A DNA stretch of 64,000 nt from a bacterium (GCA_018698675.1 JABIPA010000065.1:91864-155863); one strand, 5' to 3'. Shown: positions 50,515 to 60,299, numbered from the stretch's first letter. Notes: a model not told the origin generated them from the letters alone. Program-made: numbers and translations.

Positions 50515-51735
50515 TTAAAAGAAGTTATAATTTCTTTTAAGATACCTTCCTAATTTAGCGGGAGCCAAAACAATCTCCTCTCCTATATTTGAAAGCCCTT
50601 TAAACATATCTTGTGCTGTTTTCTTGCTGCAAAGGCTTACAGCGTATAAAGGTATAATAGATGCAAGAACACCAACTATTACTATAGGTATCGCTACACA
50701 AATTTCGTATATAGCTGCTCCAAACAGGTACGATATGTCACGGGCCTCTTTAGCAATATATTTTATACGAGAAGGTATCTTAAATTTTGGTAGGTTTAAC
50801 TTAGGTATTTTGAAAAGAGGTTTTCTATTTTGAACAGATCTCGTTTGTGACCCCCTAGTCGTAGACGCGATTATGTTAGGTGGATCTATATTCAACGAAT
50901 CTTTAATATTGTTAAATGCAGATATTCTCTTTTCTAGTAATTTCTTGGCAGTAAAATATTGTGGAATCCATGACTTTTTAGCTTTTTCCATTTCTCTAGA
51001 ATGTAAGTAATCCATCATATTTGAAAAGTTATCTCGGCTAAAATTCACTTCACCAAAACTATCCGAATTGTTCAAATTACTAATTTCAGTTTTAAGAGTA
51101 TCTAGTAAATTTCCTTTATAGTTTCTTGAAATCTCAGATTTTCCTATTTGAGTTCCGACTACTGCTAAACGAAACATGTTCGCAGCTGCTACCTTTTGTC
51201 CATCTGTTAATCCGCTTTGGTCGTTTACTTTATCTGTAACAAGTATTTCAGAATACGATTGTATAATAGACTGCAATGTTCCCATTACCCGCGCTTCTCT
51301 ACCTTCAGCTGGGCCCTTTTGTGCTACTAAAAGAAGGCTAACGGCGTTATTCGCTCGAGAGTTGAATGTTTTAGTGTTTAAATCAGAGTTTCGAATAGCT
51401 TCTCCTGTCACAACCATTTGAGTACCGTTACTATTATCGACAGATTCAGCTACGGTTTGTTGATTTGCTGGCTGTTTTTCATGTGGGGGAGCTGAAGAGG
51501 TCGGAAATCTTCCTTCTTGTTCATAGGGAATGTCACTATTTTTGTTATTAGATCTATTATCCTCTTGAATGCTTTGAAGGGAACGCAGATCTTGGTTTTG
51601 CCTGTATGGCTGTTGTTGATTCTCCAAAGATAAAACTATCTCATCTTCATTTTTTTCTTCATTTACTGAGGAATATAAATTACTCGTAGAGGTAGGTTGT
51701 CTAGTAATTGCCTCAATTGGTGGCACATTTATCAT
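50515..51735 (-). CDS. Hypothetical low-complexity N-term protein with C-terminal hydrophobic hairpin (Inc-like topology)
   Basis: ORF; Q/N-rich N-term; 'IYEICVAIPIVIVGVLASIIPLYAVSLC' hydrophobic segment. Confidence 0.7.
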   Translation of the reverse strand: MINVPPIEAITRQPTSTSNLYSSVNEEKNEDEIVLSLENQQQPYRQNQDLRSLQSIQEDNRSNNKNSDIPYEQEGRFPTSSAPPHEKQPANQQTVAESVDNSNGTQMVVTGEAIRNSDLNTKTFNSRANNAVSLLLVAQKGPAEGREARVMGTLQSIIQSYSEILVTDKVNDQSGLTDGQKVAAANMFRLAVVGTQIGKSEISRNYKGNLLDTLKTEISNLNNSDSFGEVNFSRDNFSNMMDYLHSREMEKAKKSWIPQYFTAKKLLEKRISAFNNIKDSLNIDPPNIIASTTRGSQTRSVQNRKPLFKIPKLNLPKFKIPSRIKYIAKEARDISYLFGAAIYEICVAIPIVIVGVLASIIPLYAVSLCSKKTAQDMFKGLSNIGEEIVLAPAKLGRYLKRNYNFF

Positions 51736-51790
51736 TTTTATTTGTCCTTACTTTGTATTTTTAATTACTTATTTATTCGTTCGTTTTTAG

Positions 51791-51818
51791 TTATCGAAAC
51801 TAGACTTCATAAATTTCA
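51791..51818 (-). promoter_or_regulatory. sigma28-like promoter: TGAAATTT-N12-TTCGATAA
   Basis: AAATTTCA 51811-51818, TTATCGAA 51791-51798; 56 bp from start of the 51735 gene. Confidence 0.55.
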
Positions 51819-52037
51819 CTTTTTTAAATAAATGTATATCACATTTATATATTAGAATTCATATCATTTCTTTTTGTAAGATTGATTGTTCCTTATTGCT
51901 AAAAGTCACAAATGAATGAATGTAGATTAACGTGTTTACGAATAATTTTACTGGGGTTAATAGGATAGGTACCGATAAAATAGATATTCGATGTATGTCA
52001 TTTTTTGAAAAAAATATACCAGTTAGAAAGAGAAAAA

Positions 52038-52078
<41 letters not shown>

Positions 52079-52185
52079 CTGAAGTGTGAAGGAGAGATAA
52101 TCTATTCCATAAACAAACCAAATACATAATATTTAATATAGTCTGCTGCTCACTTTATTTTGAAACAACAGACTACCATGAAATT

Positions 52186-52599
52186 TTAGTTAGACCCTCT
52201 CACACAAACGTAACACCCAAATAAAAAAAACATACCAAATATGGTTCCATACAACATGCCAGCGACTTCCTCGTCAGAATATTTTCCACTGCTATCACTA
52301 ACTTGATTCGTAGCAAGTGGCTCTATTTTGTTTTCTGTGTCATTTAAAGTCATATTTCTCATAATACCGTCTGTTATATTATTTAATTCTTCGAATTTAG
52401 TGGAATTACCTATCCCTGGATAAGAAAAATCGTTAGGAGCAGAACTATTGGTTGGTTTATCAATTGTAAGATTATTTACGGCAGATTGTTTAGAAAGACC
52501 TCCTCTAAGATTACCATGATCGCCCATTCTTTGCTGTACACCTGTTAAATTCCCACCGTTATTTGTTGTTATACCGTTAATCATTTTATACCCTCCCAA
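52186..52599 (-). CDS. Small hypothetical protein with C-terminal TM helix
   Basis: ORF; 'GMLYGTIFGMFFLFGCYVCV'; likely start MINGITTNN at 52584. Confidence 0.6.
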   Translation of the reverse strand: MGGYKMINGITTNNGGNLTGVQQRMGDHGNLRGGLSKQSAVNNLTIDKPTNSSAPNDFSYPGIGNSTKFEELNNITDGIMRNMTLNDTENKIEPLATNQVSDSSGKYSDEEVAGMLYGTIFGMFFLFGCYVCVRGSN

Positions 52600-52628
52600 G
52601 GTTTCATTTCGACACTAAATATAATTAG

Positions 52629-52656
52629 TTATCGAGAAATTTAGAAAAAAATTTCA
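52629..52656 (-). promoter_or_regulatory. sigma28-like promoter: TGAAATTT-N12-CTCGATAA
   Basis: AAATTTCA 52649-52656, TTATCGAG 52629-52636. Confidence 0.55.
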
Positions 52657-52793
52657 CTTACGCTTTTCGAAACATAGGAGAGTTTTACTAATTTTGTGTC
52701 TGAAATAATATAATAACCCGGGAATGTTAGTTGTACACCATCTTCCTAGGGAAGATAAAAGAATAAGGGAATGAAAAACTAATTATCCTATAT

Positions 52794-53330
52794 TTAACCT
52801 TCTTCGGGGATTTCACCGTTCCACCACCAATGTGTAATTGGAACACCAGAAGGAACACGATTTTTATCTACAGACTGATTGTTATGAATACCCTGAATAA
52901 TACCGTCGTCAGCGTCCCCCACATCAATAAGAAAATCTTCCGAGAAACCCAATTTATTTACGAAAACATTGAAAAATTCAACACTACTTCTCATACGACA
53001 AAGAGTTTCCCATTCTTCGGAGAACTCCATCATAGACCTAGATTTTTTTTCTAAGTCAGATTCATAGATTTTTCCAATCGTATTGACCGAATATTCATCA
53101 AGGCAAATACTTTTTATTTCATCTAAATTACTTGAATCATAAAGTTCAAAACACAATTCACGAAGTTCGTTCATAAATACTCTAACTGTATCTTTTTCAT
53201 AGTCGTAATTTTTTGCATCTTTCAACTTTTTGCTAAATTTATCGGCCAAATCAGAAACACTATTAAAAGAATCCATATTAAATCCCTCCTGATCAAAAGT
53301 GTTTGATAATATTTTATGTTTATTGTTCAT
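52794..53330 (-). CDS. Hypothetical protein, candidate immunity protein (start probably 53276)
   Basis: ORF; strong AGGAGGG RBS before MDSFNSVSD; acidic small protein next to a toxin-like fragment. Confidence 0.5.
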   Translation of the reverse strand: MNNKHKILSNTFDQEGFNMDSFNSVSDLADKFSKKLKDAKNYDYEKDTVRVFMNELRELCFELYDSSNLDEIKSICLDEYSVNTIGKIYESDLEKKSRSMMEFSEEWETLCRMRSSVEFFNVFVNKLGFSEDFLIDVGDADDGIIQGIHNNQSVDKNRVPSGVPITHWWWNGEIPEEG

Positions 53331-53346
53331 CTTAGACTCCCCTAAT

Positions 53347-53580
53347 TTACGCTGAAAAGAACGTCGCTACAACGCCACCCGAAGGCATGACTCTTATAAT
53401 TGCTTTCATTGGAACAGAATCAACTACTAATGTATGCCTAAAAATATGTACCTTTCCTCCAATTGCCCTGGGGTATTCTCTTCATACATACCTTTTAACA
53501 AGGCTAACCCCGAATCTTTAATGGCCCCAACTTCACCCTTTTGAAGACTATCCAGAAAAGTTCTACGCCCTTTCTTACAT
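53347..53580 (-). pseudogene. Frameshifted, start-less remnant, possibly of a polymorphic toxin C-terminus
   Basis: 'KKGRRTFLDSLQKGEVGAIKDSGLALLKGMYEENTPGQLEERYIF' in one frame, '...VHIFRHTLVVDSVPMKAIIRVMPSGGVVATFFSA*' in another. Confidence 0.4.
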
Positions 53581-53634
53581 TAAAAATACATTAAGAAACT
53601 TACTTATAACCAAAACCTAATTCATGAAATAAAA

Positions 53635-53662
53635 CGAAATATTTTATTTATTTTGACGATAA
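53635..53662 (+). promoter_or_regulatory. Degenerate sigma28-like promoter: CGAAATAT-N12-GACGATAA
   Basis: -10 GACGATAA at 53655-53662; -35 has two mismatches to the other copies. Confidence 0.4.
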
Positions 53663-53709
53663 CATAGTAAAACGAGCACAAAATTAAACGAGGCGCTAAG
53701 TCTCAATAT

Positions 53710-54879
53710 GTGCATAAAAGGAACTTGATTATGCAAGTATCACCTTCAACAAATATTAAATTTACAAATAGCTCTATAACGGTTCAAAAAGTGGTCAGAG
53801 GGCACCAAACTAGGAAGACATTGAATACGGAGCAATGGATTAAAAATAATTTAAATAAAGAGTCACATATAAACCTTCTACACCGTATTTGCAGTGTTGA
53901 TGTTAGACCACCTAAAGAAATTTCAATGTCCGGCATCATTGTCTCCCTTATTAAAAAAGGTGTGCCTCTTGACCAAAAAGACAAAGATAGATCAACACCT
54001 CTATTAATGGCGACAATAGCAGAACGGGATGACATCGTTTCTTTATTGCTTAACAATGGAGCAGACTTAAGCATTCGAAATGAGTTTGGGATGACGCCCC
54101 TAGATCTAGCTATTATACGTGGAGATTTGAAGACTGTGATTGTGTTAGTTAAAGCAGGCGCAGACGTTAATGAAGAAGGAACAGATGGCCGTCGTCCTCT
54201 TCATATGGCTACACTACTTGCGCGCCATCCAATTTGCCAAATTTTACTACAGTATGGTGCCTTAATTAATACGCAAGATGGCGAGGGTAATACGTCATTA
54301 GATTTAGCTGGACAAATTGGATCTGAACATATGTTTGATCTCCTAGATACAATTTTTTATCTAGACAATAACGAAATAGCCGATGTGACTGATTATGATG
54401 ATCCTGATTCGGATACAGATTCGGAGTTTGGAGATGACGCTGAGCGGGTCGACGGACTTTTATATACAATGCAAGAACTAATGGAATCTCGTCGTCAACA
54501 TATCATTGCGAATGACATTATTAATGGATTCATACTTACAGATAGTCAATTGGAATACAAAGAATCGTCACCCATTGTAGAAAATAAAATACGTGACTTA
54601 TTGATTAATAGAATGAAAAGTAAAAAACAATTTAGATTTCTTCCTGGGATTAACGAACAACCTTCCACGGCCCCCTTATTAGCATTTGTAACTACTCAAG
54701 GGTATAACACTGTTAAAGAACTTAATACTCTTTCTCAGGTAAATAGAAAGATGAATCAAACAAAAGTAATTGCTGACCAACGTTCATCCTATGCCAATTC
54801 ATATGCTAGATCCCTTTCACTTAAGACTATAGAAATCAGCATTAGAACAAGTATCGCAACTCAAATAACAGGAGAATAA
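53710..54879 (+). CDS. Ankyrin-repeat protein with N-terminal IQ-like motif
   Basis: 'DRSTPLLMATIAERDDIVSLLLNNGADLSIRNEFGMTPLDLAIIRGDLKTVIVLVKAGADVNEEG'; 'VQKVVRGHQTRKTL' at 53782-53823. Confidence 0.88.
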   Translation: MHKRNLIMQVSPSTNIKFTNSSITVQKVVRGHQTRKTLNTEQWIKNNLNKESHINLLHRICSVDVRPPKEISMSGIIVSLIKKGVPLDQKDKDRSTPLLMATIAERDDIVSLLLNNGADLSIRNEFGMTPLDLAIIRGDLKTVIVLVKAGADVNEEGTDGRRPLHMATLLARHPICQILLQYGALINTQDGEGNTSLDLAGQIGSEHMFDLLDTIFYLDNNEIADVTDYDDPDSDTDSEFGDDAERVDGLLYTMQELMESRRQHIIANDIINGFILTDSQLEYKESSPIVENKIRDLLINRMKSKKQFRFLPGINEQPSTAPLLAFVTTQGYNTVKELNTLSQVNRKMNQTKVIADQRSSYANSYARSLSLKTIEISIRTSIATQITGE

Positions 54880-54907
54880 GATATTCTTATGTTTTACAAA
54901 TTTTATT

Positions 54908-55471
54908 TTACAAAAATACTCGGTGATCGATTCCAAAAATATTAGCAAATTTTTTAGATAGATCCAGATCAATAGGGACCGAACCTTTTTCCAATTTCGA
55001 AATGAATGATTGTTCTTGATTCGTCTTTATGGCTAATTGTTTTTGCGACAATTTGTGATCCAAACGAAGGTTTTTAAGTGCCACGGCAGCAATTCTAAGT
55101 TCCTCGTTGTTAGACCCCTCCGTCACATCTTTTATTTTATAGCTATCGATTAAAGCACTATCGGCGTTACCATCGCTCTCTTTTTGAAGGTTAAATCCAT
55201 CGGCATCTATTTTCTCTAATTTAGAAATATATTTCATCAAATGTTTACTCGTTAAAGACCGACTTCCAGCTAAAATTTTATTTAGCAGACGTTCATTTAA
55301 TCCCAATGCAATCGATATTTTCGATAGAGGCCAATCAATCGAGTGTAGGCTATTTATGGATTCACGAAAAATATCTATACCCGTCTCCTGGGACGACGTT
55401 TTTCCATCAATGAAATCTCGACGTCTTTCAGACGCTACTTTTAAAGCTGTTTTTTTATCATCTAAATTCAT
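54908..55471 (-). CDS. XRE-family helix-turn-helix protein
   Basis: 'LRLDHKLSQKQLAIKTNQEQSFISKLEKG' HTH. Confidence 0.85.
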   Translation of the reverse strand: MNLDDKKTALKVASERRRDFIDGKTSSQETGIDIFRESINSLHSIDWPLSKISIALGLNERLLNKILAGSRSLTSKHLMKYISKLEKIDADGFNLQKESDGNADSALIDSYKIKDVTEGSNNEELRIAAVALKNLRLDHKLSQKQLAIKTNQEQSFISKLEKGSVPIDLDLSKKFANIFGIDHRVFL

Positions 55472-55650
55472 AAAACTATGTGCTCCATTTTTAAATAGTA
55501 TCCTAAATAGAATAAGATACCAATTTACAGTGTTTTAGGAAAAGTGACATGTTCAATTAAACATTTTTATATAGATGAGAATAAAAGCACTTCTTATTTT
55601 GATTAGACAACGGTTTATTAATTTGGGATAAATTATAATTACGAATATAA

Positions 55651-55677
55651 TGAAATTTATGAAAAATTTCACGATAA
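55651..55677 (+). promoter_or_regulatory. sigma28-like promoter: TGAAATTT-N11-CACGATAA
   Basis: TGAAATTT 55651-55658, CACGATAA 55670-55677; upstream of the kinase gene. Confidence 0.5.
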
Positions 55678-55791
55678 CGTATATACAAAGGAATATAAAT
55701 TCACAAACGAATTTAGCCTTTAATTTATAAAAAACGAAAAACTAGGCTAGTTAAATCAATTTATGAACTACTAGCTTCATTAAGGAAAAAA

Positions 55792-57474
55792 ATGCTATTT
55801 AAATCACGATATGCGCCAGTTTCACCAACAAGCAATTTTTTATCGATATCAAACCCACGGGTTTCACAATATTCCAAATTCGAACGGCCTTTTAAACGAA
55901 AAAAACGAAATGAGCCTATCGAATTAGCCTTGAAGCTCTTAGAACATGTGAGCGACTTACAAGAAAATATTGAGCCAGCCCACAGGCTAAACGACATACT
56001 TGAACATGATTTTTTCGTTTATCATTCGAAACTAAAACACACATTAATTAACCACCGTAAATCATCTGGAAGACTGTACTTAGACGCACACGCCACTTTA
56101 TGTTTAGGCTTCGTTTTACAAAATATACTGGACTGTAGTTCATCAAAAGATAGACGATTAATAAGTATGGAACACACTTTAAATAGAGGAAGTACAACTC
56201 AAGAAGATGTAAACAAAGCCATAAATATTATTTTAGGTAAGTCGTATAACAAGGAAAATACAAAAATAGCGAAATATATTCTTGAAAACATTTTTCAAAA
56301 AGAAGTTAAGAGACGTTTAGCCCCCAAGTTACTGCTTCAAAAAATTCGAACTATACGATACAACTTCGCCAATACAGAAATTAGAAAAAAGATTAACTCG
56401 TATAATGTTTCAAAAATTACACGAACTCCTCAAAAAAAGACCATATATTTAAAGAAAAATAATAGAGAGTTAATTCTAGAATTAAATAAAACAAGATCAA
56501 GTAAAAGTAAGTTTGGTAAGGAGAAAAAAATATCATCTTCTCATATCGTTGACAGTACCAGTTCTCGATATCACAGAGTAACCATAAATACAGATATGTC
56601 TTCTTCCTTAAATCCAACCGATTATGCTCTACGCGTGTATTCCGTTACAGAAGAAAATACCCACGAATTAAAAAACATAGGATCTGGGAAAGATATGCGC
56701 CCCGTAGACGAAGGCGAGTTAAACTTGGCTTTAAGATGTGATCCTGAATATGTTCTTCAACCCTTACTACATTTTCAAAACACAAAAATTAAATGTCAGG
56801 ATTGGTATAAACTAGTTACGAGAGACTATCTGGTATATGAGTTGTCTGATGGCGATATGAAAGATCAGTCAGAGCACATAGCTAAGGATCCTATAACGTT
56901 TGCTAAGCAATTATTGGAATGTGTTAACAATATTCATACTCACCATATTGCCCACTGCGATATTAAACCTCAAAATATTCTAACATTTTTCAAAAAAAAA
57001 CACGGAGGAATAGACCAGATAAAACTTACGGATTTTGATCTATCCGTTGATTTTGAACTTAAAAACTTTGCAATCGACTCTTCACGTGGAACTCCAATCT
57101 ATATGGCGCCTGAAATCTATGAAAACAATACAATTTGCGAACGAAGTATGATTGATTTTCAAGCCACAGACCTATGGAGCACAGGTGCCGTTTTATTTGA
57201 ATTATTCACGTCAAAGACACTATTCGAATTTCTCGTAAAAAAACCTTATTCCGCCAACGCTTACAAAGATTTGACTCAAAAGAAAATAGATAAACTAATT
57301 AAGAAAACATTTTCTAATAGAGACCCCATCATGAAGGAAATGTTACTTTCCCTACTTCAGTTAGACCCTGCGAAAAGAACACTTTCTAATCTAGGTGAAA
57401 CCTTTAAGTCCGAAGAAGGTAGTGTTCAGGAAGACATGCTTTTATATAACCCTCGCGATGTTAGTATTCGATAG
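55792..57474 (+). CDS. Serine/threonine protein kinase-like protein (atypical)
   Basis: 'HIAHCDIKPQNIL', 'KLTDFDLSV', 'GTPIYMAPEIYE', 'ATDLWSTGAVLFELFTSKTLFE'. Confidence 0.88.
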   Translation: MLFKSRYAPVSPTSNFLSISNPRVSQYSKFERPFKRKKRNEPIELALKLLEHVSDLQENIEPAHRLNDILEHDFFVYHSKLKHTLINHRKSSGRLYLDAHATLCLGFVLQNILDCSSSKDRRLISMEHTLNRGSTTQEDVNKAINIILGKSYNKENTKIAKYILENIFQKEVKRRLAPKLLLQKIRTIRYNFANTEIRKKINSYNVSKITRTPQKKTIYLKKNNRELILELNKTRSSKSKFGKEKKISSSHIVDSTSSRYHRVTINTDMSSSLNPTDYALRVYSVTEENTHELKNIGSGKDMRPVDEGELNLALRCDPEYVLQPLLHFQNTKIKCQDWYKLVTRDYLVYELSDGDMKDQSEHIAKDPITFAKQLLECVNNIHTHHIAHCDIKPQNILTFFKKKHGGIDQIKLTDFDLSVDFELKNFAIDSSRGTPIYMAPEIYENNTICERSMIDFQATDLWSTGAVLFELFTSKTLFEFLVKKPYSANAYKDLTQKKIDKLIKKTFSNRDPIMKEMLLSLLQLDPAKRTLSNLGETFKSEEGSVQEDMLLYNPRDVSIR

Positions 57475-57498
57475 GGTTTTTAAATTAATGGGTTTAAA

Positions 57499-57630
57499 AT
57501 GTTTAAGAGAGTCAGTGAAATAGACAATATAAATAAAAATATGACGACGGCAAATCAGGAACAGAGTCGTAAAATTCAAAATTATTTTGGTAGCGATGTA
57601 AAAACTGACACGTCACTGTATTCATTCTAA
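57499..57630 (+). CDS. Small hypothetical ORF (43 aa)
   Basis: ATG...TAA frame MFKRVSEIDNINKNMTTANQEQSRKIQNYFGSDVKTDTSLYSF; not in ORF track because short. Confidence 0.25.
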   Translation: MFKRVSEIDNINKNMTTANQEQSRKIQNYFGSDVKTDTSLYSF

Positions 57631-57757
57631 TTGAAAGAATGTTTTTCTAATTTAATATTTGCTCGAATTTTTGGTCCTAACATATATTTCCCTATTTTAA
57701 AAAAAAAACAATTATATGAAATATTTTATAAATTTTTAGCCATATTCGATGTTTTAT

Positions 57758-57785
57758 TGAAATTTATTTATATTTTCGCCGATAA
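57758..57785 (+). promoter_or_regulatory. sigma28-like promoter: TGAAATTT-N12-GCCGATAA
   Basis: -10 identical to E. coli FliA consensus GCCGATAA; 28 bp upstream of the 57813 gene. Confidence 0.65.
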
Positions 57786-57812
57786 TTATATAGCGGATGA
57801 ATTTAGGGTGGT

Positions 57813-59561
57813 GTGACTATGTTAAAAAATATGTACTTAAAAAAAGTTATCTCGGCGAGATCTATGTTTTTAGACAATGTCTTGGGGAAAAAAGACATTC
57901 CTGAGAAAGGTATTAAAGATCGCTTATCAAAATTTATAAATGGAAAGGCTAAGACTAAACCATCACTAAATGAGTCGCTGTTGTCTGAAGAAGAAAAATT
58001 TGACTATCAAAAATCTTGTTTTACCAAAATTGGAGATAAACAAATAAATATTGATTCTCTCAATGAAATAGATTCTAAATTATTTAAAAAATGGGCTAAA
58101 TCTTTAGATTTGAACCTGTTAAATGACGTTATGAAAGAATCTTCTTTCAGAGTTGTCTCAAAGACGGGTAATTCATCTATTTGGAAATTTGAAGATTCTA
58201 GTGGACAGGTTGTTAACTATTGTAATATCAAAAAAATTCTTACTACAAAAACTAGATGGATACAAGGAGGTGTGATTTTTGATAGAAGAGAAACATCTGC
58301 CGACATTAATAACGGAATAATATTGATTCATGGAATAAAAGTGAATTCTAATGGGAATTTTGAACTTGGTAAATGGGTAGACTTTGGGGGGAAGTATGGA
58401 CATATTTTTACCGAAGGAAAAGGGCGAGATAGTCACGGGCCGTATGAAGTAAATATAGACCGAATTTCTTATCAGAAAAGTTTAGATAGAGACGAAGGTG
58501 TTCGTGTTTATAGCCGATGTATTGGCGAGGGGTATTTGGAAAAGTATGTGCTTTCAAAGGATGGGGATATACGAAAGAAAGATACATGTATCTATGTTAA
58601 TGATAGTAAATCTAATGGTACCAATTATAGTAAATTTGAGGGCACCGTTGAATGGGATTTGAAAAATAAGAGATATAATTATTTGGAAGGTGCGCTGATA
58701 TCTGATAGAGGACCCCGCCAAACTGGTAGGTTTTCGGGTAGGACCTTGGTAGAAGGCACCTATACGCCTTCAAGTTACAATTTTTCTTGGCATGAATTTA
58801 GAACTGAAGGAAAATATAAGCTTGTAAATTCGAAGCTCACATTAATTTCAGGTAAAGTATTTCGTAGTTGCGGTGAGGGGCGAGAAAAGTTGGATAAAGA
58901 AGGTGATTTTATATTCTTGAATAAAAATAATTGCTTTCAAGTAAAAAAAGGCAAAATTCATAAGACCGATGGTTCTATTTTAGAAGGCGTTTTTGATCCA
59001 TCTGGGACTGAGACTTTAATCGATGGGACCATTTCACATCCTACAGAAAATTTTGAAATTATTAAAAAAGGGGTTCGGTATTCAATTGAAATAGTAAGAT
59101 CTAAAGATAGTTTATTATCTCGTGAAAAAGTGAAGGGCAAGGCAACTTATGCCGACGGAACTGTACACATAGGGCAATTTGAGGTTATTGATGGCGATGA
59201 AATGATTCGTTTTAAAGAAGGTCAAATATTTAAAAATGGAATTCTGTCAAAAACTGGAGAATTTCAATATGTCGAAGAAACCGGTGTTTTAGCTTTAGTC
59301 AAAGGCGAATGGATTCGAAGGAATGGTGATGTGATGAACGGCGAATTTGAGTACTGTGCATCTATAAAACGTGAAGTTTTAAAAAAGGGAACATTAGGTG
59401 TTCCAACCTCTGATTATTTTCCAGAAGACTTTAAGTATATTCAAAAACCTAGTGATAGAAGTGGAAACGAAGAATACGCTGTCGGTCGATTGTCCTCTGC
59501 CAATTTTACGTTTGGCTCAGAAATCAATGAGCTTGCGGATTCTTTGGAAAAGGGTGCGTAA
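57813..59561 (+). CDS. MORN-like repeat protein
   Basis: Repeated 'G.F.....EGxxxxxxGxxxxGxF' units; paralog of 36393-37544 and 61660-62706. Likely start ATG 57819. Confidence 0.75.
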   Translation: MTMLKNMYLKKVISARSMFLDNVLGKKDIPEKGIKDRLSKFINGKAKTKPSLNESLLSEEEKFDYQKSCFTKIGDKQINIDSLNEIDSKLFKKWAKSLDLNLLNDVMKESSFRVVSKTGNSSIWKFEDSSGQVVNYCNIKKILTTKTRWIQGGVIFDRRETSADINNGIILIHGIKVNSNGNFELGKWVDFGGKYGHIFTEGKGRDSHGPYEVNIDRISYQKSLDRDEGVRVYSRCIGEGYLEKYVLSKDGDIRKKDTCIYVNDSKSNGTNYSKFEGTVEWDLKNKRYNYLEGALISDRGPRQTGRFSGRTLVEGTYTPSSYNFSWHEFRTEGKYKLVNSKLTLISGKVFRSCGEGREKLDKEGDFIFLNKNNCFQVKKGKIHKTDGSILEGVFDPSGTETLIDGTISHPTENFEIIKKGVRYSIEIVRSKDSLLSREKVKGKATYADGTVHIGQFEVIDGDEMIRFKEGQIFKNGILSKTGEFQYVEETGVLALVKGEWIRRNGDVMNGEFEYCASIKREVLKKGTLGVPTSDYFPEDFKYIQKPSDRSGNEEYAVGRLSSANFTFGSEINELADSLEKGA

Positions 59562-59602
59562 TCCGGGAACAGATATTTTATGTAATGGTGGAAAGTATCA
59601 CG

Positions 59603-60199
59603 CTATCTACAAAACAAATTTAAAAAGAAATCTACAGTTGTACGTTTAACATCTTCAGTATCAATTAATTTTGTATCTGAAAAATAAAATAGTACTGGAT
59701 AAAATACTTGGCCTTTTAATATAGAATGAAATTGACCAACGATCTTTTCACTAGTGAGCGTTGACGTTATGACGCCAGCTTTCTTTCCAGCTTCGACCCA
59801 ATTCGCGAGACCAGATTCGGTAAGAGACATCCTCAATAGTTGTTCGTCCGTCGGTCTCCTGCTTTTCATCATTTCCCCTAATACAATTTTTGACATTTCC
59901 AAAAATAATGGCGACATAAAGAGTTCTATTTTGTTCTCTACAATTGTTTCCAGTTGTTTTTTTATTGGAACATCTTTTACAAATTCCAATTCAGGTAACC
60001 CACAAACCTTATTTAAGAGTTCATCGATTAATGCGGCATATAAAGAATCTTTATTAGGATAGTACTTGTACAGCGTTCTCTTAGATACCTGAGCCAACTC
60101 AGCAATGCGATGCATTGATGATGCATCTAATCCTTTAGCTAAAAATTCGCTAGTTGCAGCTTTTAATATTTGTGATTTTTTATCTTCCGATTGAGCCAT
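59603..60199 (-). CDS. TetR-family transcriptional regulator
   Basis: 'ILKAATSEFLAKGLDASSMHRIAELAQVSKRTLYKYYPNKDSLYAAL'. Confidence 0.93.
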   Translation of the reverse strand: MAQSEDKKSQILKAATSEFLAKGLDASSMHRIAELAQVSKRTLYKYYPNKDSLYAALIDELLNKVCGLPELEFVKDVPIKKQLETIVENKIELFMSPLFLEMSKIVLGEMMKSRRPTDEQLLRMSLTESGLANWVEAGKKAGVITSTLTSEKIVGQFHSILKGQVFYPVLFYFSDTKLIDTEDVKRTTVDFFLNLFCR

Positions 60200-60243
60200 T
60201 CATTTTTCCTTTTCTTATCCAAACATTCTTAAAACAACATAAT

Positions 60244-60299
60244 GTAAACAACAGTGTTTACTTTCTTAACTTTAGAAAACTGTTTCGATAAAGTAAACA
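60244..60299. promoter_or_regulatory. Candidate TetR operator(s) in divergent intergenic region
   Basis: GTAAACA-ACAG-TGTTTAC (60244-60261) plus third half-site GTAAACA (60293-60299). Confidence 0.55.

Noticed and set aside
53340-53580. Programmed frameshift in the toxin-like fragment
   Set aside because: Fragment also lacks any start codon and is preceded by in-frame TAA; decay is the simpler explanation.
60285-60292. TTCGATAA upstream of the MBL gene as another sigma28-like -10
   Set aside because: At the N12 position the -35 would be CTTAACTT, not TGAAATTT; it also overlaps the TetR operator region.
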